64,000 bases of DNA. It comes from Cristatella mucedo (Eukaryota; Bryozoa; Phylactolaemata; Cristatellidae). Numbering within the stretch: position 1 is the first letter of the stretch; each line of letters opens with the position of its first letter. Shown here in pieces: positions 46,980 through 59,100 of the stretch. Both the position numbers and the translations under genes were made by a program. The stretch is from assembly GCA_009760855.2 (NCBI GenBank), contig WPIO01000028.1:2622501-2686500 (forward strand). The letters are read 5' to 3'. Below the pieces are notes generated by a model. It was not told where the DNA came from. It was given only the letters and a program-made list of their open reading frames with translations, and did not search any database.

Positions 46980-48700
46980 GCGCCATGGAAATGCATTTAT
47001 AGTTGTAATTTCTTGTTGCCCCCATGTCTAACTCCTTCATGAGGCATCGACGCACGCCTGCGCCGATGTAGTAGTACCGCGAGCTCCGGAGCCTCGCGCG
47101 CCACACGGAGTCGTACGGAGGTCTGTTTAGTGAGCTCACATGCACTAGTCACCGCAGTGCCCGCCAGGCGAGCCAAAGGACGCCTGCACTTCCGCCAGGG
47201 CTAAGGCGAAAGCCTACAGCCGACGCGGTCGCCGCCCGGTCCCACGCTGCGCACGGTCAGGGTCGCCGGTAGGTCGCACTCTCCGAGCCGCTGACAGTCG
47301 CAAAAGTCACTGTCGCTCAAACGACCTTCTTGCTTTCAGGGAAGACGAGCCGAGTCGGCAACTGACGCCTGAACTGCGCGCCGCCGCCTGGGCGGGCAGC
47401 ACATCGGATCGATCGGCCCCCGCCCGCCCCGCCCGCCCGCCCCCAGCTCTCTCGGCTAGCGCTCCAGCTCCGCCGGCGCCAAGTCGCGCTCACTCGGCCG
47501 CCGTCGGCGCTGCTCGAAGCAGCGGAGCAGCTCAAAGGCGGCACCGGCAGCCGCGGGGGCCGCGTGACGTCAGCGAGTCCCCGCGCAACGTGCGCCGCCG
47601 GCAGCCGCGGCCGTCCGCCGAATGCAGCTGGAGCGAGGAAGCCGCGAGACGGATGCGGCTGCGGCGCCGGTGGCGGCGCTGCAGTCGCTGCCGGCTCAGA
47701 CCTTTCGGCGGGCGTCCGCGGAGATTATCGCAGGGCCGAAGCGGACGTCCGGCGAAAAGGCCGACGCGTCGGGCGCAGCGGAGGCGCCGGAGGCGGCAGC
47801 GACTGCAGCGGCGGCGGCGGCGGCTGCAGCGGCGGCGGCCGTGGCGGCGGCGGTGGTCGACGCGAATCGACGCGTGGCGGCCGTGCAGCAGGTGCTTACG
47901 GCCGCGCTGGACGCCGCGCAGCAGAAGCGGCAGCTCGCCGCCGTCGCCCAAATGTCCGACGAAGGCTTCGTCGTGTCGGTGCTCGAGCCCATCGAGAAGG
48001 ACGACTTTGCCGCGCGCTCCGTCTCGCACATGGTGCTGGCGAAGAACCTGGCCGGCGAGGTGCGCGAAGCCACCGCGGCTTTGGCGAGACGCAGCAGGAG
48101 CCTCATGATGGCTGCAGCTGCGGCGCCGGAACGGGCGGCGCCGGCGAAGGCGGCGGTGGCGGCGGCGGCTGCGGCAGCGGCGGCGACGGCGGCGGCGGCG
48201 ACTTCGCCGAGCAAGAAGACGCTGATCGCCACCGTTCGAAGCGCGAACATGGCGAACAACGAGGCAGCGGACCTCCGCAGCGTCCACGGCGGCCGCGGTG
48301 GTGGAAGAGACTTCTGGCGAAAGTCCTCCGAGACCGAGGGGCGCGTTCGCGGCCGCCTGCCGCGATGGGGATGGGTCGCGTACGTACTCAAGATGCTAAA
48401 GATCGTGAGTGGCGCCCGAGCGCGCGCACGAGCGCCCGAGCGCGCGCACGAGCGCGCGCACGAGCGCCGGCGCCCGCGTGCCGCGCGCCAGTGCCTCGGC
48501 GATTGCGGTCCGTTCGCGCTAGATTCGGCAAGCGCTTAGCGCTGCCTGCGCCTTCGCCAAGAGCTACCGCCGAGCTCGAGCGATGCTTATCCCAGCGGCA
48601 ACCCCCGCTGCCTCCCCAGATATCGACGCGAGCGCGCGCGACACGAATGCGGCTGCTGAGAGATGGCGCTTGACCAGCCGGCGGCTGGCTTCAGTTCAAC
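46980..48700 (+). promoter_or_regulatory. CpG island / promoter and first exon of gene C
   Basis: The most GC- and CpG-rich stretch of the window, with (GCG)n-like runs and a GCGC/CGAG repeat at 48415-48470 just inside intron 1. It ends shortly after exon 1. GC-elevated DNA already begins near 46200. The position parallels the gene B island, supporting it as the gene C promoter. Confidence 0.55.
47622..48404 (+). CDS. Gene C exon 1 (Ala-rich N-terminus and start of MARVEL)
   Basis: A 261-codon open frame runs to donor ATC/gtgagt. Residues 1-200 contain two poly-Ala runs from GCG/GCC codons around a charged segment (MSDEGFVVSVLEPIEKDDF). The end, RWGWVAYVLKMLKI, matches the gene B exon 1 end. 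In-frame ATGs include 47622, 47952 and 48249. GC content is very high, so open frames on both strands here are expected by chance; only the last ~50 codons are firmly supported. Confidence 0.6.
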
Positions 48701-50100
48701 AAGGGCCGTGGTTGACAGCAGCCGCCTCACGCTAGATCAGAGCGGCTTGGATTTCGCGCGGAAGCGCTGAAACTGCTGCCCACAGCCGGGCGGCGTCTAG
48801 AAGAGGCTTCTCAAAGCCCGCTTGCCGCTTCGCGGTTCTTTCGAGCTCGAATTTTGAGGCTTCAGCTCTGCAGTGTAAGGCTGCGTTTACCCTATCGATT
48901 TAGGAAGTGCAGGTGGCCGACTTAGTCCCGCCGGCAGTGCCCATAGCTCTAGTGTGGGAGGCTGGTACGAAACACGGTTTCACCGGGATGCCACCCGTAC
49001 AGCTCGCAGAAGTTGAGTTCGCCGCTTCAATCACCATTGTAGAGTAGTAGAGAAGAGTACAAAGGAAAAAAGATAAGGCATATAGCAAGTTTTTTTCGGC
49101 AAAGCGCATAGTGCTAAGTAATGTGCGCCGTCACGCATTTGTAGGTGAATTTCATAAACAGACGCGTGGCGTATTCTGTGTAGAAAAGGGCTGAACCGCG
49201 GCTACAATGCATAAACATCCCCCATACTCAAAGACTTGCTCTGAACACCTCAGTATGTCCTGATAGTCAAGGAGGTAAGGTGCTCGCTCTTTACGACCGA
49301 GGTCAATGGCTCGAATCCTGCAGTAGGCAATTCTATATTGTCAACTGCAAGCGGTGGTGACAGCCGTTAAGGCTCTTCTGCCGCTATACAATGAGGTTTG
49401 TTAAATCAGCTAAATACAACTCGAGCCTACGAGCGTCAGCCGTTTTTATATTGGCCGTGGAGTGTATGGGATGAGACCAGAGTTTTCATTGGTCGGCGCG
49501 TCCACCTAGATGCCAAGAAGTAGTAATGGCTTCTACTTCATGAGAGTCGGCCGACATGGCTCCTCTCCAATAAGGGGTGACGTATGCTGACGTAGCATCC
49601 CAAACCAGAGGGAAATCGGTGAAAAATTGGCGTCTTTTTATGAGAAAAGTCGACAATGTCAACGCAGCTTTAGCAATCAAAAGCGCGTGCAACGCATCCT
49701 CAGCCGCAGGAGGCTAGGTCAAGGACATATTGTAGCGCTATGCTTCGCGTGCAGTACTCTCCTGCTGTCCCTGCCGGCCTCAATCGTCGCTCTGCATGGG
49801 TAAAGCAGACGGTATGGCGAGATTTGTTTTTAAAAGTCTGAGCTGCATCACTAGCGTTCGAGAGAGTGAGAGAGACCGAGAGCCAACTCAAAGGGCCTAA
49901 ATACAGTTGTAGGGCAAATGTAAAGCTGTAGCTCACCATCTAGACAAGTCATAAAAAGCCTTGTCATTTCAGAAGCATCTATTCAAGCTACTGTGCTGCC
50001 TCGTCTGGTTAGTATGAGTGAACTGCAGATAAAATAAGAAATTTATCGGCACAGTTCGTTTGTTTCCTTGTCAGTTGTCAGCACAGTGAAATGCAGCGAC

Positions 50101-50157
<57 letters not shown>

Positions 50158-53100
50158 ATCAGTAGAAAGTCAGTTACCATTGATCAGAGTGAGCAGTAAA
50201 AATACGGCGAGCAACGAATATCTGAAATGGCTTATTGTCTTTTTTGTTGGCCGATTACTGAAATCTTTGAGTCACAAGGTCATTAGCTCTAGCGGGAATA
50301 GCCGGACGTTAGTGGCAGCGATGCCATACAGCCGATTATCCAAGCCCTTATAGCTCACGACGCTAGGTTTGAGTGCATTTTATTCCCGTTTAAGGAAATT
50401 TATTTATCGTGAGTAAGTGTGTTGGTGCTGAAGCCGCGGAGAGACAATTTCGCTTTTTATGGCTACACCCTAAGGGACGTGAAAAAAAATATATATATAT
50501 ATATATCGAAGAGTTTCTGGTGCACGCCGTTAAGTGTAAGCTAAACATAGACATATGCTTGGTGTTGATTATGTCACCCACACACTCACGTTTGAGCTAG
50601 AGCTGACAAGACGCCGGTTAGCTAGGAACACATGATTGAGCGTCTGGCGTTGCTTTTAAATAAGGTTGATCTTACTTGCGTTGCGGGATGTGACTAATCG
50701 TGCTTCAGCTGATGTCTTGGTAAACGCATCGATGTATGGGAATTAGGGAAAACACTCGTCTAGTTAATCCCTAGTGACGTCCAGGCGACTGACGATAGTC
50801 GCATGCGATGAGGCACTTGAAACGTGACGGACCTTGTATCGGTGGGGATGAACAAAGCGAAGATTGGTTGGCCTTGTCAGAATTTGAGGTTAGGGCCTGA
50901 CCTTGCTTAGATTTCTTTTTAATTCTAGAGAGCAGCAGTTATTTAGGCACGTAGACGTCAAAATCAGTCACATTTTATTTACAATATTTGTTGCAGACAG
51001 AGAGTCTATTTGCGGACTATACAGCAGTAGAGAAAAGAATCGTAGATGTTTGCAATCGCCAAGGCGTTGCTAGTTGTGCAATCCAGTGGCCACAGGCTAT
51101 CAATCTACTAGTTCTGAGCGTCAGGAAAGAATTTCTTTCTAGGCGCTGCATCATGCGTGAATGTCGAGATATTAAAGTTCATGGAAATTTATCGCTGCTC
51201 TAATTTTAAATAAGAATTTATTAAATCTTCTGCATGTTTATTCACTTTGAGAGTTATCGGCGACTTCCAAGAGTGGTTACCGTTCGCGGAGCCCCACGCG
51301 ACCTGAAATATAATCATAGTACTGGCAATTGATTCTAGCAAAGTTCACACATGGTTACGCTGCAGAATGTATAGTTAGTATGGCAAGCTCTTTCCAATAA
51401 ATAGCAAACTTTGATATGCGAACTGTCAGTGTCTTTAGCTGAGTTTACTAGCTAATTTCTTCGCTAATTTATTTATTAGGCGATACACTTAATCAAAAAG
51501 TGAATGATTATGCTTAAAAAGAGTATACTAGTAGATTAATAACGTGCCATAGGAGAAATAAATATAGCATTATCCTAGGAAATGTGACTGATTATGCTTA
51601 AAAATCGCACTAGTAGATTCTTAAATTGCGGTAAGAGAAATATAAATAAATATCTTTCTCCATGCTTCACCTAGGTTGGATGAAAGCAAATAAAATGATT
51701 AGTGACTATAGCATGCCACTATTGTAGTAAGGCTAGTTATACTACTCGCTTTGGGTGCATCGGAGCTGAAAGCAAGGTTTCCCAAGGAGTCGAGAGATTG
51801 GTCAGAGGTACCTCTAGTCCGAGTCAGAGGAGCCGGTGGAAAGCTTGACTGGATAGTTAAGACAAGTGAGTCGGAACAAGATAATCAAAGTAATTTGAAA
51901 AACGAGCGACAGGACAGCAAACAATGAATTCATTCATTAATTTAGAGCCACTTCGGGGTCAGGAACTGTTGTGTAATGTAGGAGTTTCGACGTTCATGGC
52001 TGAGACGCCTGTCCGAAACGTTTTGCACAATCTGAAACCTTCTTAGTGCACAGACTGAGGACCAGAAAGGAGAGAGTTACAGAAGCTTCCGAAAGGGATA
52101 TTGCAAATGCACCTAATAAATTAGCTGTGGTAATCTTGTCAAATGGCAACCCTAAATCTCGCACCATTACGTTGCTAAATTGTGCAGACGTTGCCATGGA
52201 GCTGACGCAGTCATGTAGCAAAAGTCAATCCTGGAACCGGACATCTAGACTTAATATGAAGGCCTAGTAAGATAGGCTGGTCAAATAAATTTGAAGATTA
52301 GGCTTTTCAGTTTCCGAGCGACGCTAAATTTACCAAGAACTATTTAGCGGATCTTATTTCTATGGACGTAAAATTGTCGGAAATAAAAGCGGTAACGAGT
52401 TAAGAGAACCTGATATGCTGGAAGGCAGGGAAATCGATGCACACATACGGCAGTGTGCACTAAAATCAAGTCAAAGACTCACTGAATGAACGTCTACCAC
52501 TGTAATCTGCATTCAGAAATTTCCGATTAAGATATGATACAAGTATATGCAGTCCAATGCCAATTTTGGCCAGTTCTACATGAGAGGCAGCGAAAAGTAT
52601 GGTTAACGTTGCTAATGCTCGTCTATCGCTATAAATCACACTATAAATTTAACTACTGTACAAAGCTGTTGCCATTTTACGTAAATTACTTGATCAGATT
52701 TTATTCTCTGATAGTGCTTGAAGAAGAATGGATTAGCACAAATATTGGACGATTTTGCCTCTCATTTTAGGACTAGCTTGGCATTGAATGGCATTGAAGG
52801 TAAACATAAGCGTTCATCTGAATAAAAACGTTTCTTGCCTGATCTCCAGCCCCACCTAGAAAGTGCGGTGGAATACTTGGCAACATAAACGAATGACATA
52901 AAATATAGCCGCCCGATGTAAACCACGTCCATATTATATGATTTGACTCGCAGTAGTGCAATTTATTCATTACTAAGCGATCTCCATATATTTTATAGTA
53001 TCTACAAGTGCCGTGCGTAATCCAGATACTTGCTGAGCAAAACCGCATTCAAAAATTACACTCTAATTTTATGGATTGCTTCCGACCGTCTGTAAATGGT

Positions 53101-56100
53101 ACTCCTTACCTCAAAATGAGTGCAGGCAATACTCTTAACCTCATCTGGTCTGCGTATACTTTCAAGTTCCTAGAAATGACTCAGTGTGGTTTTCGCTTGT
53201 CATTTCCGAACCGCTCAAGCTTGACTGAAAAGGCCACATAATAAGACTCCAACCGCTTCTCACAAATGGGCGTGCTGCTGTGACCACATCGGCTCATGTC
53301 GCTTGTGCCATTGTGGAGAGAACCGCGGTACTTTTACTGAGCTTTCAGAATACATCGAAGCGAACGTGATTCCATCGAAATATTTTCTTGCTAATCGCTA
53401 TTCCGCCATTAGAGAATGCCAATGGCGAGGAAAGCTTCTGTCGCATGGCTTTCCGCCGCCTTCCAAGACTCAGCGTATTAAGCCACGTGTCAACTAGCTA
53501 AGGACGGGGGCTTCTGCCATTACTCTTTATCGACATCTGTCATCTCTATTGTTCGGATTTCTTAGGAAACTTTTGGACGAGATGCTTTGCTAGCTATGCA
53601 TCCATGCACGGAAAACGCGCGCTTGCAATTTCGGCTTGGTAGCCAATTTCTAGTGTCCCAAGTGACCTCGCAGCTTCTGGACGATTTCGCGTGAGGTTTC
53701 CAGCTACCCCCAGGAAGGTCGTCAAGGTCGCATGATTTTGGGCACGCCGAGCTCCGGTCACACCCGACAGCTGGAAAGTGCGTGTAGGTGTGGAGCCATA
53801 GACGACTTTCCGAAGCAAACTAATACGGTGCCGCCACAGGAAACTAGTATTCCCTCAAGTCGATTGATAAGACCGCGCTAAATTCCGTAGCAGCTCTGCT
53901 GACAGATATTGTGAATTATCATTAGCTAAGGCTGCAATGCCGTCGACTGATGCTATTGACTACTTATCATCTGCGGCTGATCGCCTGTGTATTACTGTAC
54001 CAACATCAACACCTATTGTTGGCGGCGAATACTAATCTTAACGCGTAGCCTCGCTGCAACGATTCACCCGGGCCGGCTACGAAAGGTCGGGGGTGGTTCC
54101 GTGCCCCCCATGAGACGCGTAGTAATGGTACGGCGGCGAATTGGCTTAGCATAGGTCGCTTTTTCGCTGGCCGCCTGCTATTCGCCGCCGTTGCTGAGCT
54201 GACGATCGCTTCCGACGCTCCTCACTTCGTTTTACTAAGGGCCTGGCGACAGCCGGCGCGTGGGTGTCCATATCGGCCTACTACTGCAACAACCAGCAGG
54301 GAAGTAACAGCGAGCTGTTGACCTACTACCCGTTCGTAGTAATGGTCGCCACAATCGTGGCGGAGGGAGCGCTCTTGTACATGTACATGCACCTCTCCGT
54401 GGCCACGCGCTCGCCGGGCAAGGTTCTCGGCTACATCGTAAGTGCTGCTCGCGGAGATCTCTATACGGCCGGCGGCGTGAGGATTGAGCGGCCGCTCAAG
54501 ATTCGGAAGCTCTCGTCAAGCGCGTGTGGCGCACGCGCGGCGACGATTGTGCGGCGCCGTGCCGGCGAGGCGTCCTGCTACAAAATTCGGCTACGCATTC
54601 AGCAAACGCTCGCTAGATGGCGTGGCGCGCGTCCCGCCGTCTACTGGCGGCGGCTTACTGTGACGGACTCCCTGTACCCCCGTCGGCAAGGTCGTAAAAT
54701 AGCTCGGACTCTGAAGTCGCACTGGCAAGCTCGTCTTGTTTCGGTCCTGCTTCAGTCTTGCTTTAGCAGATGGTGAATGCCTAACAATAAGGCTGTGATG
54801 GAGGTCCAATGATGATCGAATACGGAGCGAAAATGGAGGAGCTGAGAATGGTTTCACTTCTAGACCAAGGTATAGGCAAGATTGACGGAAGCCTTGAAAA
54901 AAGACCGGCCGTAAGCAACGTTAAGATTGAGCAGTTTTCATTGTTTTGAAAGGCATTTCGAACATGACTTGCGAAATCATCAGTGCTTTCACGAGAGTCC
55001 TTTGTTACAGGGGAAACTACGAGCTCTTCATACAGGAATCAGATCGCGAGGCGGCCGGCAGTAGAGGCAATAGTGCATCTCGGAGGGCCAGTTCCAGCAT
55101 CGCTAACGAAAGAATTTCTCGATGATACCCCTGGGAGTAGGGTTAAGGTCATTTGATGACTATTAGGAAGCAAGACCGAAGGAAAAGCGATCGTGTAAAA
55201 TTCCTACCAGAAATAGGAACGAAGCAGAATCGAAGCAAGGAGGACTGTTTAAATGCGCCTAAGGAAGCGTAAAGTGCATTGTTCCGCCCTTGAGCGTGGA
55301 ATCAGAGGCGTAAGGCGAGATAGTTCGTTGAGAGTGGTAGCTCCGTGAGTATTACTATTACTATTATAGACAGGCTGAAATTGATTAGAGCAGCCGCAGG
55401 TATTCGAGTTAGCAAAACAATCGCTGAGAAATAAATACAGCGTCCTCCCTTATAGTAAACGTCAAAAATTCAAAGAAGCTATCTTTTATACGACGATCAC
55501 CACGTGTCGCTCGACCCTGACCTTGTTCCGAGCATTCAGCTGATCTCTAAAGACCTGTTTAAGGAGAGTCTATGGCATATTTGCTCATCTACTTAAGGAG
55601 AATCTTTGGCGGCGTATTCGCTCAAATTAAATTTCAGTTTCGCGAGACATTCACAGATATTAAACATATTGAATGATAACTTTGGATTCCGTTGCAGCTT
55701 GTATTGCCGACATTCGGACTTCGATAGCAAGATTTTTTAGATTTAACAACTAAGATAATACAAATTGATGAATATGGAAAAACCTACTTAAACTAATAAA
55801 TTAAAGCCTAAACCTAAAATTGACCCATCACCAGTAGCATGTGCACGAATTAAGGATTTCCTGTTCCGAAATAACCTTTCACTAGATGACCCTATAAACT
55901 CCACAGGGTGTGAAGTGCTTCTTAATAGATTTATTTACCATAAGGTCTTATGCAAATGCATTATTCTTACTAACATTACAGTCAATTCTGAGAACTTTAA
56001 TCTACGTATCATTTAAAAATTCAAGTGTGATTACAAATAAATGGCCCATGCATCTGCTACATCCAGGGCCTAAACATGTGCAGCTAGGTCTTCCTGCTGC

Positions 56101-59100
56101 ACAATAGGAAACTTATAGTTTGTGCAAGTCTTTATTGTTCTAGGTCCCCCCCCCCGCTAAAATCCCCAAACTAAGCAATTTTCAATAAATCCACACACAG
56201 GCACGTCGTTGCTTGTCGTCTGCCTACATCGAGGTCCCGCTATTCACTTGTAGGTACCACTGTTATCCAACTCCCGCGTACCTATCTGAACTAATTGCTC
56301 CTCAGGTTTCGTATCGTACGAACGACCCCTCTGACTCAAATTGTTTTGGTAGACAACTACTACGGAACTTTGCACTAATAACGCAAGCATAAAAGACAAT
56401 TTTTGCGTGAAATCTAGGCCATCATAGGTATTTAACTAGATTAAACAGAGCGATTCAATTGTGGGTCAAGATCCGCTGAATAAATTGAGGCAATACTTTA
56501 AGTATCAAACTAGCACCCCGAGTCTGACAACCACGATAGGCATTTTGACGCTTGTCATTACGATTATGCAGTCAACAAACGTAGCTTAAAGGATGACTAG
56601 TGGTGAGCGATATGGCGATTCCTGCTACACATGTACCAATGTAAAGTTATACAATTGTAGAAGCGATAGCAAGATAAAGAAAGGCTCAAAGCATCCTAAG
56701 TATCGGTGTCCGTATAGTATATGCGCAGTCAATATACGCGTCAGTAAAGTGTAAGTGCAGGTGCCAATGTATCGGTAAAATTGCAGCCCTCAGCTTTTAT
56801 CTATGCTAAAGTTCTATTTTTGCTAGTAGCATTAGTAGAGGTGCTGCCTAGTGAGACGCTGCAAGTATCCGTCTCACAATGCGGAAGACCCACCACGGAA
56901 TAAAAGCCATTGTGTCGATACGTAGCAGCAAAGGCATAGGCTGCATTGCATTTTTTTGAGAGGCCTGTGAAATGTTTAAAACCCTTACCCAGGCATGAAG
57001 AGAGGCGTCCGACGCACGAACTGCTTTATCGACTTTAAAATACCACCGTTTCCCTTTAAATTTTCTACAGGCCCCTAAGATTGCAGGTGAAATATCTTGA
57101 CTGCAGCTCTCTTTCACGAGAAGTGCCATTCTCACCTCACAGTTCGTTGTCACTGAACGTACTTAAAAGGCGAACTAGTTATAACGCAATCCTAGCAAAG
57201 GTCCTCAGAAATGAGACACGTTATTATAAAGATTGTGTAATGAGACCACGTCGCCAATGTCTACTAAAAAGAACCGTAGCTCTTATTACGGTTATGCCTG
57301 CCATGCTCCATTCTAAACAGCTAGCCAGCTTCGAAATATTAAACTCAGAGTCAACAGAAGAATTGCCGCGCTGGTTTGACCCAGTGGTTAAGGTGCTCGC
57401 CCCGACCAAGGTTTGGCCGAGCTCGTGGGCTCGAGCCCTGTGGCATAAGTGAAGCGCCTGAATATAGATTAAGTTCTCTTATGGCGCTAGAAAAATTAAT
57501 TATATTTATATTTATGATCCCATCCCGATACCACCATCGGAATGCACACGTGCAAGAGCAACCGGAAGCAGCTCGGAAACGCGGTTTGTCATTTCCAAGA
57601 AGTAACAGGAACGGCTGACGCTTCCCGGAGGCGACTGAACACAAGTATTGCCTAAGTGATCTGGCTCACCTAAACGAAGCTTAATAGAGTCAATTAGTGG
57701 CTTATCAATCTTAGTGGAAGGATCAATGGTCTCAAGCGCTGCCTGCGAAAGAGCAGATAGATGATTATCAAGCCCAGCACAGCAGAGGTTACTTTCAGTT
57801 GCTGGAATAATTGCACGCGACCTCGTAATTTTTGAAAAGACTGGTTTGTATAGTTGCTGGGCTGCGATCTTGTTCTTTGACTGGTCATTCGTGAGAGTCG
57901 AATCCCCGTTTATCTGTAAAGCCGTGAGTGAATAGTAGTTTAGTCTCATGACTAAAACAAAGACACGGACGATAGGATTAGTGTATCGCAGAGCCCAAAC
58001 AATTCTCAACCCTCAAGCGCCAAATCAAGATTAGAAGCAGCAGTTCTGGAGTGGACTGGATGAGTTCCAGCTATCGTCTCGTTTTTAATAGACGAAAAGA
58101 GCAAAGTTGAGAAGCAAAATTCAGCAAACGTTTTGTTTTCACAAAGAGTTGTGACATCTTTTTGAATAGTCGATGCAGGTTTCCCATGGCAGTCACAACA
58201 GGCTAATTTTGTCGCTTCCGGAAGGTGCTTGTCTAAGACAGCAATCCACAAGGCTACCACCCTATTCTTTCGGCAGTCACTCAGAGCGAGTACGTTCAAC
58301 GGAGTTCTAAAAGTGCTTCGAAGTAGCATACCGGAATAGATAGGCTAACCTGTACAATAATATAGACGTAATAAATAGCCACCATGGCCATTAGGCAGCT
58401 TTGAACTGGTCGCGCTCGGTTAGGCGAAGATGTCGCAAGCTTAAATTCTTCGAAGCTAGCCACTTTCGCGTCTGTGAGCACAAATTAATAAAGAAATACT
58501 AGCTACATGATCTGAGGTATAGCCAGTGCCACGTGATGGAGAAACATGCCACCGCTTCGGTTTCCGCTTGCAGCTCTGCTTCTATCACGTGGCTTGGGCT
58601 GGCGGTGCTTGCTCGGGTGCCATCTTGATCACAATAGGAAGGGCAGAGTGCAGCTATGCCTTCTGGGTGAGTTTTACAGCTTCAGTTCGTTGCGCATTGC
58701 ACTAACGATGCCATTGCGCTCGTTTTATAGTAAGACGTTCCTTATTGACTATGTTTGCTCAGTAATTATGCTTAGTCATAGCTTATTGGAATAGTTTATG
58801 GAGATGCTGACCGAATGGTAATAGAAGCATCTATTAAAATAAAAAGACAGAAACGACTTCTCTTTCCTTTTTTTTGCTGGAGAGCTTAACAAAAGCCGCA
58901 AGTTCAATCATGTGCTAAAAGTACGATCATTTATTGCGGTCTCAACTTTATTTTTTATTTCAGTTTAACCAATGATAATCGATGGTTACTTCTTCGAACT
59001 GTTTTTTCTGAAACTGTGCAGACCGGCCCTTGAGTGCGTATGCTTTCAAAGGCTGGCCACTCACTAATTAGGACTCGACTTTCCTGAATTGCAGATATCA

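Noticed and set aside
47532-48673. Long Arg/Gly-rich ORFs on both strands over gene C exon 1
   Set aside because: GC-driven shadows; only one frame leads into the MARVEL segment and donor.
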